Assembly (NCBI GenBank): GCA_937983315.1
Contig: CALKAH010000388.1
Coordinates: 1 to 7,407, forward strand
Direction of reading: 5' to 3'
Length of the DNA: 7,407 nt
DNA from: an uncultured Acholeplasmataceae bacterium
GTDB taxonomy: Bacteria; Bacillota_I; Bacilli_A; Acholeplasmatales; Acholeplasmataceae
The number at the start of each line of letters is the position of its first letter. Positions within the stretch are counted from its first letter, which is position 1. Below are positions 1 to 5,205 of the stretch, piece after piece. The position numbers and the translations under genes were made by a program. The notes below the pieces were generated by a model. That model did no database searches. It was given only the letters and a program-made list of their open reading frames with translations, and was not told the origin of the DNA.

Positions 1-70
1 TTTTATGGACGCGGTGACAAAAGCAGACCACCCGGCCTGGCAGACCGCACCCGGCATCACCATCAGCGAC
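1..70. other. GC-rich foreign-looking edge segment / probable junction
   Basis: The first 60 bases contain 37 G or C (about 62%), against roughly 35-42% in sampled lines elsewhere. The change occurs at about position 56-70, exactly where the aldo/keto reductase homology on the minus strand is lost. On the plus strand the segment reads as a short open frame from the edge to a TAA at 71-73, ending in APGITISD, with GC-rich codons (CCG, GCC, ACC, GGC); I do not recognise it. The simplest explanation is a chimeric contig end. A real insertion (mobile element edge) is the alternative. The segment is too short to decide. Confidence 0.6.
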
Positions 71-133
71 TAAAAATGTCCCTAAACCTAATCGTGGCAT
101 CAAGACACCGTTTGAAAGTGTTGTATAAATCAT
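1..133 (-). pseudogene. Aldo/keto reductase, N-terminal fragment (broken or chimeric at window edge)
   Basis: The ATG at 133-131 overlaps the TGA of the M42 peptidase as ATGA and has a near-perfect Shine-Dalgarno (AAGGAGG on the minus strand, 7 nt upstream). The first 26 codons include LSNGVLMPRLGLGTFLV followed by ADGD, the typical first beta strands of NADPH-dependent aldo/keto reductases (family pattern NGVxMPxLGLGTF). From about codon 27 the family continuation (an alpha helix, then GYRHIDTA) is absent. The frame instead runs through GC-rich sequence giving AGCGLPGRVV-type residues, open to the window edge. The start of the gene is therefore real, but the rest seen here is not aldo/keto reductase sequence. 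It is labelled a pseudogene because the visible frame is not intact; if the junction is an assembly artefact, the native gene is probably whole. Confidence 0.72.
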
Positions 134-1188
134 GAATTAGCCTCCTTCAGTTTTTGGATGATTTCAGGGGTTAATGTACGAAGTACACGAAAGAGCATTT
201 TTTTAGCAGCCGCTAAATCTCTTTCATCCATCATGGCTGCGGTTGAGTGAATATAGCGTGCAGGTAGACCAATCGTCGTTGCAATCACGCCAGCCTGCAT
301 ATCCAGTGCCTTAGCGGCATCAGTTCCACCCATCGAAGTGAAATATTGAAAGGGTATCTTATGTTTTTTTGCAAGATCGATAAAAAACTGCATGATGCCT
401 TGATGCATGACATTTCGTGGATCATACATCCGCAACAAGAATCCCTTACCTAAGCCACCAAGGGCTTCTTTATCGAGGGCATCGTTGACAGGTGATGCAT
501 CCAGTGCTAAGAAGACATCTGGCTTAAACATGTTGACAGAGGTCTCTGCACCACGAAGGCCTACTTCTTCTTGAACGGTTGCTCCAACGACAAGGGTATA
601 GGGCAGATCAATCTGATCAAAAGCTTCAAGAGCTTCTAAAGAAAGTCCACATCCATAACGGTTATCAATCGATTTCGCGATTAAACGATAAGGATTGGCT
701 GTATAGCTCATCGGATTGTCGTATAAGATCATGTCACCTAATTCGACACCCATCGCTTTTGCTTCATCTTTGGAACTTGCCCCAATATCTAAAAGGAGTT
801 CTTCAAGATGTGTATTTTGTTCCTTTTTAAGATGGGGTGGAATCGCACCAACAACACCTTTAATTTTACCTTTTTTGGTATGGACATTAAGAACTTGAGA
901 AACGAAGACTTCTCCGTTAAGACCTCCGAGATTATTCATCTTAAGCATACCTAAATCGGTGATCCCAACGACCATCAATCCGACTTCATCCATATGACCA
1001 GCTACCATGACAACAGGTGCTTTTGGATCTTTAGCTCGCTTGATCGCAAAAATTGAACCTAAATGATCGGTTTCGATGGTGTATGAAGGATATTTTTCCA
1101 TGAATTGTCTCATGTAGTGTTGGACAGGTTTCTCAAAACCTGAGGTTGCTTCAATGTTAAATAAGTCTTTATAAAGTTTTCTAATCAT
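130..1188 (-). CDS. M42-family metallo-aminopeptidase (glutamyl aminopeptidase / deblocking type)
   Basis: This is a cytoplasmic di-metal (Zn/Co) exopeptidase that removes N-terminal residues from peptides, usually as a dodecameric tetrahedral shell in this family. Length is 352 aa, typical of M42. Visible family residues are metal-ligand His65 in AGHMDEVG, bridging Asp175 in SIDNR, catalytic Glu207 and metal-ligand Glu208 in QEEVGLRGA, Asp230 in LALDAS, and His314 in RYIHSTAA. The start is ATG at 1188, with AAGGGA on the minus strand at 1204-1199; spacing is rather long (10 nt). The start overlaps the 3' end of trmB by 8 nt, and the TGA stop overlaps the aldo/keto reductase ATG, so the three genes look translationally coupled. 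It could act on any of several peptide types: family membership is secure, substrate preference (Glu/Asp, Leu or broad) is not. PepA, YtoP and FrvX names are all used for relatives, so no symbol is given. Confidence 0.96.
   Translation of the reverse strand: MIRKLYKDLFNIEATSGFEKPVQHYMRQFMEKYPSYTIETDHLGSIFAIKRAKDPKAPVVMVAGHMDEVGLMVVGITDLGMLKMNNLGGLNGEVFVSQVLNVHTKKGKIKGVVGAIPPHLKKEQNTHLEELLLDIGASSKDEAKAMGVELGDMILYDNPMSYTANPYRLIAKSIDNRYGCGLSLEALEAFDQIDLPYTLVVGATVQEEVGLRGAETSVNMFKPDVFLALDASPVNDALDKEALGGLGKGFLLRMYDPRNVMHQGIMQFFIDLAKKHKIPFQYFTSMGGTDAAKALDMQAGVIATTIGLPARYIHSTAAMMDERDLAAAKKMLFRVLRTLTPEIIQKLKEANS
141..147 (-). promoter_or_regulatory. Strong Shine-Dalgarno of the aldo/keto reductase
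   Basis: The minus strand reads AAGGAGG, followed by 7 nt and then ATG at 133-131. It lies inside the last codons of the M42 peptidase, so the reductase is probably translated from the same message. It is one of the strongest ribosome sites in the window and fixes the reductase start. Confidence 0.8.
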
Positions 1189-1786
1189 GATGGATCGTTC
1201 CCTTCAATTGATAAATGGGTCCTTTCATTCGCTTTTTTTCTTCATATTCGGTCATATAAGGTGAGGGTGCTAGATGCATGTCAACTTCATGAATGGTCAT
1301 CATCTTTTCCATGTAGGACTGACTATCTAAAAAGAAATCGAGATGATCAGTTCTCAGCTGGAGAATGCCACCCTCTTTTAAGATCATTTGGTATTTATCA
1401 AGCATGATTGGCCAAGTCAGGCGTCTTTTATGATGCTTTCCTTTTGGCCATGGATCAGAGAAGTTTAAATAGAGCCTATCAATGCTTTCCATCGGAATCC
1501 ATAAATCGATTAACTCAGCTGATGTACACAAGATGATTAAATTGGATAACACTTGATCGATTTTCTTTTCAGCAATCCGATAGCAGATATCCATATCGAT
1601 CTCCAGTGCAATAAAGATCTCATCGGGATGATCCTTCGCAAGTCTTGAAATAAACTGCCCCTTACCTGATCCAATCTCAAGATTGATCATCGTTTGAGAA
1701 GGTAGTTTGAGCTGTTGGGGTTCAAAAAGAACACCCATATCCGTCATATGTTCAATGGTCGCTTGTTTGACGTGTCGTTGACGCAT
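1181..1786 (-). CDS. trmB: tRNA (guanine-N7-)-methyltransferase TrmB
   Basis: It methylates N7 of G46 in the variable loop of tRNA using S-adenosylmethionine. It is a class I Rossmann methyltransferase of 201 aa, slightly shorter than many Bacillus homologues (about 213). The start MRQRHVK matches the family start. SAM-binding motif I is EIGSGKGQF (residues 37-45). The family signature NFSDPWPKGKHHKRR (108-122) carries the catalytic Asp and the tRNA-binding basic patch. LRTDH (144-148) and TEYEEK (179-184) complete the set. The stop is TAG at 1183-1181. A possible Shine-Dalgarno, AGGA, lies 6 nt before the ATG. It follows the HPr gene after a terminator-like hairpin; I see no convincing promoter of its own, so it may depend on read-through or on a promoter inside ptsH. 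It overlaps the downstream peptidase by 8 nt. I recall trmB also lying near an M42 peptidase gene in Bacillus. Confidence 0.97.
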   Translation of the reverse strand: MRQRHVKQATIEHMTDMGVLFEPQQLKLPSQTMINLEIGSGKGQFISRLAKDHPDEIFIALEIDMDICYRIAEKKIDQVLSNLIILCTSAELIDLWIPMESIDRLYLNFSDPWPKGKHHKRRLTWPIMLDKYQMILKEGGILQLRTDHLDFFLDSQSYMEKMMTIHEVDMHLAPSPYMTEYEEKKRMKGPIYQLKGTIHHD

Positions 1787-1806
1787 ACCTTATCCTATTC
1801 CAATAG

Positions 1807-1834
1807 AAAAAGGGTAGTTGACCTACCACTTTTT
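1807..1834 (-). terminator. Stem-loop with T-runs after the HPr gene
   Basis: GGTAG (1813-1817) pairs with CTACC (1823-1827) around a 5-nt loop. The stem can be prolonged by AAAAAG (1807-1812) pairing with CTTTTT (1829-1834), with A1828 bulged. On the minus strand the core stem is followed by CCTTTTTC, as in an intrinsic terminator; the plus strand has a longer T-run, so it could work in both directions. It starts 5 nt beyond the HPr stop (1841-1839). The core stem is only 5 bp with 3 G-C pairs, so termination may be partial, which would let trmB be read through. Confidence 0.6.
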
Positions 1835-1838
1835 TTAT

Positions 1839-2108
1839 TTATGCAAGTTTTCCTAAACCTTCGGTGATGAGAAAATCAGCAATCGACACCATCGCTTTTT
1901 CAGCATCAGGTCCTGTGATATGAATGTTTACTTGTTCACCTTTATAAATGCCTAATGACATCAAACCCATAATCGACTTTAAGTTGACGGTTTTACCCAT
2001 GGCCGTTAAGTTGATTTCCGATGAAAAGCTCATCGCTAAATTGACAAGTCTTGTCGCTGGACGGGCATGAATGCCGTACTCTGAAATGATGAGAAAGTTT
2101 TGTTCCAT
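1839..2108 (-). CDS. ptsH: Phosphocarrier protein HPr
   Basis: HPr accepts phosphate from PEP via Enzyme I on its active-site histidine and passes it to EIIA/EIIB domains. In Gram-positives it is also phosphorylated on a serine by HPr kinase for catabolite control. Length is 89 aa, the usual size. Active-site His14 lies in GIHARPAT (His15 in standard numbering). The regulatory Ser45 lies in NLKSIMGLMSL (Ser46 in standard numbering), so HprK/CcpA-type control is plausible, though neither gene is in the window. The start is ATG at 2108, 1 nt after the TAA of the EIIB-like gene. The upstream purine stretch AAAGAGAA is a weak Shine-Dalgarno, so translation is probably coupled to the preceding gene. 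No ptsI (Enzyme I) lies beside it, unlike the common ptsHI operon. A terminator-like hairpin follows directly. Confidence 0.97.
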   Translation of the reverse strand: MEQNFLIISEYGIHARPATRLVNLAMSFSSEINLTAMGKTVNLKSIMGLMSLGIYKGEQVNIHITGPDAEKAMVSIADFLITEGLGKLA

Positions 2109-2109
2109 A

Positions 2110-2463
2110 TTATGTTCTCTCTTTCTGTCTTTCGCTGAGATAGGAAAGTACGTGTGATGTTTGATGCTTAATGAGTAATGTCAGTTCCTTACCTTTGAGA
2201 AAGGCAGGGATATTCAATGTTTTGAGCAAAGGTTGTTGAACCTTTTTTAAATCTTTCACCATGACTTTTAGACGTTGATGTTCACGCGATAGATGATCTA
2301 AATTCGATGAACCACCCAGTGCGATTAAAAGCTGTTCGACATCGAGTTCTGGTGTGATGGGTTTCTTCTTCCGTTTTGAAGTCAACAGGATGATGAGAAC
2401 AACGACAACGAGTAGAAGGATCGAAGCAATGATGATCAGTTGATTTGTTGATAATCCAAACAT
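2110..2463 (-). CDS. Membrane-anchored, PTS glucose-type EIIB-like protein lacking the phospho-cysteine
   Basis: A 117-aa protein. Residues 8-27 form one long hydrophobic segment followed by SKRKKK, which predicts an N-out/C-in single-span anchor with the rest in the cytoplasm. Residues 44-110 resemble the EIIB domain of glucose-type PTS permeases. From LGG (49-51) to RLKV (64-67) they align without gaps to the E. coli PtsG region LGG/FGG-N16-type spacing ending in CITRLRV, followed by VKDLKKVQQPLLKTL, matching VxDVxKVDxxGLKxL. At the phosphorylated Cys (Cys421 of PtsG, from memory) this protein has Glu61; the neighbouring conserved Arg is kept (Arg64). It therefore cannot carry phosphate on Cys as a normal EIIB does. 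The start ATG has the strong site GGAGGAG upstream, and the gene lies 1 nt before ptsH behind a promoter of its own. A regulatory or HPr/EIIA-docking role is inference; similar small EIIB-like proteins exist in Mollicutes as I recall. The domain assignment is by eye. Confidence 0.75.
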   Translation of the reverse strand: MFGLSTNQLIIIASILLLVVVVLIILLTSKRKKKPITPELDVEQLLIALGGSSNLDHLSREHQRLKVMVKDLKKVQQPLLKTLNIPAFLKGKELTLLIKHQTSHVLSYLSERQKERT

Positions 2464-2470
2464 GTCTAAT

Positions 2471-2477
2471 CTCCTCC
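2471..2477 (-). promoter_or_regulatory. Strong Shine-Dalgarno of the EIIB-like gene
   Basis: The minus strand reads GGAGGAG with 7 nt to the ATG at 2463-2461. It fixes the start at the residue preceding the membrane segment and suggests high expression, unlike the weak site of the following ptsH. Confidence 0.8.
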
Positions 2478-2486
2478 GTCACATCA

Positions 2487-2515
2487 ATTATAGCGATAAA
2501 TCTGCTATTTTTCAA
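2487..2515 (-). promoter_or_regulatory. Sigma-A type promoter of the EIIB-like/ptsH unit
   Basis: On the minus strand the -35 is TTGAAA (2515-2510), the spacer is exactly 17 nt, and the -10 is a perfect TATAAT (2492-2487). The -35 begins directly at the end of the queA stop codon (TAA at 2518-2516). Predicted transcription start is near 2480, leaving only a short leader that contains the Shine-Dalgarno. This separates the EIIB-like/HPr unit from ruvAB-queA. An inverted repeat ATAGC-N9-GCTAT (2490-2508) sits in the spacer and touches the -10, so an operator is possible. Confidence 0.82.
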
Positions 2516-3535
2516 TTATTTTATCAACATCGCATCGCCAAATGAAAAGAAACGATAGTTCTTTTCGATTGCTTCATGATATGCCCTTAAGATGAACTCA
2601 CGACCTGCGAGTGCACTCACAAGCATAATCAATGTGGATTTAGGAAGATGGAAATTGGTGATGAGTTGTTTGACCACCTTGAAGGTATATCCAGGATAAA
2701 TAAAAATCGATGTTTCATAGGTTCCAGGATGAAATGCTCCATGAAAATTACTTTCAAGCGTACGTAGTGAAGTTGTTCCTACACAGGTTATTCGCTTTTG
2801 TTTTTGGTAGGCTTCATTTAGTTTTTTTGCACTATCCATACTGATGGTATAGGTCTCTTCATGCATATGATGTTCTTCGATTTGGTCGACTTGAACAGGT
2901 TTGAATGTCCCTAATCCGACATGAAGCGTGATGGGAATGATGGATATGCCTTTATCTTTGATTTTTTGAAGTAATTCCTCGGTAAAATGAAGACCAGCTG
3001 TTGGTGCAGCTGCACTCCCCAAATCTTTAGCATAGACCGTTTGATAGCGATCTTGTTCTAAAAGTTGTTCAGTGATGTATGGAGGAAGTGGCATCGTGCC
3101 TAATTGTTCAAGTACTTCAATGAAAAGCCCATCATAATGCATCCTAAACACGCGAATACCTTCTTCTTTGATACCGATGCATTCTGCTTTCAAAAGGTCA
3201 GTAAAATGGATAATCGTCCCCACTTTAACACGTTTGGCAGGCTTTGTCATCGCTTCCCATACATGAGGTTCGATTTCTTTGAGTAAGAGAACTTCAATGA
3301 ACGCTGAGGTTTCTTCTTTAACACCAAGAAGTCTTGCAGGAATGACTTTTGTATCATTGATCACTAAGACATCATCAGGTGTTAAAAGTTCAACGATATC
3401 ATAAAAATGGTGATGGTTAATCGACTGATTATATCGATCGAGAACCATCAACCGTGAGTGATCACGCTTCTCAGAAGGATGTTGCGCAATCCGATCTTTA
3501 GGTAAGTGAAAATCAAAATCATTTACTTTCATCAT
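2516..3535 (-). CDS. queA: S-adenosylmethionine:tRNA ribosyltransferase-isomerase QueA
   Basis: It transfers and isomerises the ribosyl part of SAM onto 7-aminomethyl-7-deazaguanine in tRNA (Asp, Asn, His, Tyr anticodon position 34) to make epoxyqueuosine, the penultimate step of queuosine synthesis. Length is 339 aa, near the family norm of about 340-350. Family motifs in order: VNDFDFHLP near the start, [11 protein letters not shown] (59-69), APTAGLHFT (177-185), [11 protein letters not shown] (204-214), GTTSLRTLE (253-261), [10 protein letters not shown] (293-302) and FFSFGDAM (329-336). I chose the ATG at 3535 because AAAGGA lies 7 nt upstream; a TTG at 3538 and a second ATG at 3532 fit this site less well. 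The gene starts inside ruvB (17-nt overlap), so it is the third gene of the ruvAB operon, a common Firmicutes arrangement. No tgt or other queuosine gene is in the window. Confidence 0.97.
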   Translation of the reverse strand: MMKVNDFDFHLPKDRIAQHPSEKRDHSRLMVLDRYNQSINHHHFYDIVELLTPDDVLVINDTKVIPARLLGVKEETSAFIEVLLLKEIEPHVWEAMTKPAKRVKVGTIIHFTDLLKAECIGIKEEGIRVFRMHYDGLFIEVLEQLGTMPLPPYITEQLLEQDRYQTVYAKDLGSAAAPTAGLHFTEELLQKIKDKGISIIPITLHVGLGTFKPVQVDQIEEHHMHEETYTISMDSAKKLNEAYQKQKRITCVGTTSLRTLESNFHGAFHPGTYETSIFIYPGYTFKVVKQLITNFHLPKSTLIMLVSALAGREFILRAYHEAIEKNYRFFSFGDAMLIK

Positions 3536-4538
3536 CAAAAAGTCCTTTATAGTATTTAATGCCTAAAGCTTCATAAGTTTTTTGGGTAGCCACGCGTCCC
3601 CTTGCGGTACGTTTAATATAACCTTCCATGAGTAAATAAGGTTCATAAACATCTTCTACTGTCGTGATTTCTTCACTGATGGTTGCAGAAATCGACTCAA
3701 TCCCGACAGGTCCGCCACCAAACTTTTCAACAATACTTCTTAAATATCGATAATCCGTATGATCAAGACCATTTTCATCAATCCCTAACTTACGAAGGGC
3801 ATGATTGGTGATATTTTCTGTGATGTGACCATCACCGATGATTTCTGCAAAGTCTCTGACGCGTCGAAATAAACGGTTAGCGATACGTGGTGTACCACGG
3901 CTACGTCTCGCAAGCGATGTAATCGCATCTTCTTCAATCTCATTTTGGTAAACCTTGGAGGTTCGTGTGACAATTTTCTTTAAGTCCTCGATGCCATAAT
4001 AAGATAATCGAAAGACCACACCAAAGCGATCACGAAGTGGTGCTGATAAGTCACCAAAACGTGTGGTTGCACCAATCAATGTAAAGGGCGGAAGATCAAT
4101 GCGAATGGAACGTGAATCATGATCTTTTCCTAAAACGATATCTAACACATAATCTTCCATGGCTGAATAGAGTACTTCTTCAACAAATCGAGGAAGACGA
4201 TGGATTTCATCAATAAAAAGAACATCTCCAGGGCTTAAAGAACTTAAAACAGCGGCGAGATCACCACTTCGTTCAATCGCAGGACCTGATGTCACTTTCA
4301 TTTGGACACCAAGTTCATTGGCGATGATTTGAGCAAGTGTTGTTTTACCTAGACCAGGAGGACCATAAAGCAAAATATGATCAAGTGCTTCCTTACGTTT
4401 GAGTGCAGCTTTGATGTAAACATCAAGCATTTCCTTGATGTCATCTTGACCAATGTATTGGTCTAAACGTTGCGGACGTAGGCTTTGATCTTCGTCTTCC
4501 TTGATTGACATAGCGGTAACAATACGTTCTTTGTCCAT
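3519..4538 (-). CDS. ruvB: Holliday junction branch migration ATPase RuvB
   Basis: RuvB is the hexameric AAA+ motor that, with RuvA, drives branch migration of Holliday junctions during recombination and fork repair. Length is 339 aa, standard. Visible: [11 protein letters not shown] (21-31) at the start of the AAA+ domain, Walker [10 protein letters not shown] (59-67), Walker B DEIHR (110-114), sensor 1 GATTR (156-160), arginine finger in LRDRFG (Arg171), sensor 2 in GTPRIANRL (Arg218), and a C-terminal winged helix (about 255-339) with the DNA-contacting RGR (313-315). The start is ATG at 4538. Its Shine-Dalgarno (AGTAGGT) overlaps the ruvA stop codon 7 nt upstream, so the two are coupled. 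The stop is TGA at 3521-3519, inside the queA start region. Nothing is missing or unusual. Confidence 0.98.
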   Translation of the reverse strand: MDKERIVTAMSIKEDEDQSLRPQRLDQYIGQDDIKEMLDVYIKAALKRKEALDHILLYGPPGLGKTTLAQIIANELGVQMKVTSGPAIERSGDLAAVLSSLSPGDVLFIDEIHRLPRFVEEVLYSAMEDYVLDIVLGKDHDSRSIRIDLPPFTLIGATTRFGDLSAPLRDRFGVVFRLSYYGIEDLKKIVTRTSKVYQNEIEEDAITSLARRSRGTPRIANRLFRRVRDFAEIIGDGHITENITNHALRKLGIDENGLDHTDYRYLRSIVEKFGGGPVGIESISATISEEITTVEDVYEPYLLMEGYIKRTARGRVATQKTYEALGIKYYKGLFDDESK

Positions 4539-4545
4539 ACAATAC

Positions 4546-5100
4546 CTACTTGATTAAGAGTTGTAAAGCTTGTTTAATCATGGTTTCAACCGGTTGATCT
4601 TGATCGAGTTTCTTCATGACTTTCTTAATTTCAACACTGGAGTAACCCAATGCTGATAAAGCATCCACCACATCATTTTTACGTGTTGGAATGAGCTCTT
4701 CATCATCTTCAATCAATTTACCTTTTAAATCAAGAATGATCTGTTGAGCACTTTTTGTACCAATGCCTGGGAACTTCGTTAAAAATTTAACATTACCTTC
4801 TTCAATGGCGAGCATAATATCATGAATTTGATCCGTCGCGAGCAATGGTAGCGCACTTTTGGGCCCAATACCCGAAACACCAATCAATTTGATGAAGAGT
4901 TCTTTTGACTCAAGCGTCTTAAAACCATAAAGATTATCTAAATCTTCTCTGACATAATGATGCGTATAAATACGCGTTTGTTCGCCGATGCGATAATTAT
5001 AGGGATTAGGAGCAATAATCAAATACCCAATACCTTGATTTTCAATGACGACATAACTGGGTTTGATCTCTGTGATAATGCCTTCGATGTATGCGTACAC
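4546..5100 (-). CDS. ruvA: Holliday junction DNA-binding protein RuvA
   Basis: RuvA is the tetramer that holds a Holliday junction in square-planar form and loads RuvB. Length is 184 aa, a little short of the usual 190-205. Domain order: OB-fold (about 1-62) ending in the family's [11 protein letters not shown], with the acidic pin Glu52-Asp53; two helix-hairpin-helix motifs [11 protein letters not shown] (74-84) and [11 protein letters not shown] (110-120); a variable linker; and the RuvB-binding C-terminal three-helix domain (about 141-184). The start is GTG at 5100-5098, with AGGTGA 6 nt upstream. The stop is TAG, 7 nt before ruvB. It is the first gene of ruvA-ruvB-queA and is divergent from the coiled-coil gene. 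Confidence 0.98.
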   Translation of the reverse strand: MYAYIEGIITEIKPSYVVIENQGIGYLIIAPNPYNYRIGEQTRIYTHHYVREDLDNLYGFKTLESKELFIKLIGVSGIGPKSALPLLATDQIHDIMLAIEEGNVKFLTKFPGIGTKSAQQIILDLKGKLIEDDEELIPTRKNDVVDALSALGYSSVEIKKVMKKLDQDQPVETMIKQALQLLIK

Positions 5101-5131
5101 GTGGGTTCACCTACTTACATGATTGTCTTAT

Positions 5132-5140
5132 ATTATATCA
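5132..5140 (-). promoter_or_regulatory. TG-extended -10 promoter of ruvA-ruvB-queA
   Basis: The minus strand reads TGATATAAT: a perfect TATAAT at 5137-5132 with the TG extension at 5140-5139. There is no good -35 at 17 nt (TAAAAA), as is usual for extended -10 promoters. Predicted start of transcription is near 5125, about 25 nt before the GTG of ruvA, leaving room for the AGGTGA ribosome site at 5112-5107. No LexA/DinR box (GAAC-N4-GTTC-like) was recognised here, so SOS control is not supported. Confidence 0.75.
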
Positions 5141-5156
5141 TAAAAGATGGGATTTT

Positions 5157-5185
5157 TTTACCGTTGAACATGATTATGTTATAAT
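5157..5185 (+). promoter_or_regulatory. TG-extended promoter of the coiled-coil gene
   Basis: TTTACC (5157-5162), a 17-nt spacer, then TG-T-TATAAT with the -10 at 5180-5185. Predicted start of transcription is about 5192, so the leader before the GTG at 5206 would be only about 14 nt and would begin at the Shine-Dalgarno itself. A small inverted repeat AACAT-N4-ATGTT (5167-5180) fills the spacer and touches the -10. Confidence 0.7.
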
Positions 5186-5191
5186 AATTTT

Positions 5192-5201
5192 AGGACGTGA
5201 T
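5192..5201 (+). promoter_or_regulatory. Shine-Dalgarno deciding the start of the coiled-coil gene
   Basis: AGGACGTGAT matches AGGAGGTGAT, the complement of the 16S rRNA 3' tail, at 9 of 10 positions. The in-frame ATG at 5200 lies inside this element and is too close to be its start. GTG at 5206 is 8 nt after the AGGACG core and is preferred; TTG at 5209 is a weaker alternative. Confidence 0.6.
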
Positions 5202-5205
5202 GTGC

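Noticed and set aside
5..73. Plus-strand 22-codon frame in the GC-rich edge
   Set aside because: It may be the tail of a gene from a joined or inserted fragment, but it is too short, has no visible ribosome site and cannot be identified, so it is not called as a gene.
1795..1806. CTATT-CC-AATAG palindrome upstream of trmB
   Set aside because: Perfect but short (5-bp arms), AT-rich and overlapping the trmB leader; a 2-nt loop cannot form a stable hairpin and chance is likely.
2282..2515. Minus-strand 77-codon frame overlapping the EIIB-like gene
   Set aside because: It lies out of frame within a gene with family similarity, a membrane segment and a strong ribosome site; its own start falls in the promoter and it shows no domain-like sequence.
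5098..5110. CACGTG and GTG-GGTT-CAC symmetry at the ruvA start
   Set aside because: Arms of only three bases, explained by the GTG start codon and ribosome site context.
5101..5200. SOS (LexA/DinR) box upstream of ruvA
   Set aside because: ruvAB is often SOS-controlled, so I looked for GAAC-N4-GTTC-like symmetry; AACAT-N4-ATGTT is the nearest but lacks the conserved bases and lies on the coiled-coil side.
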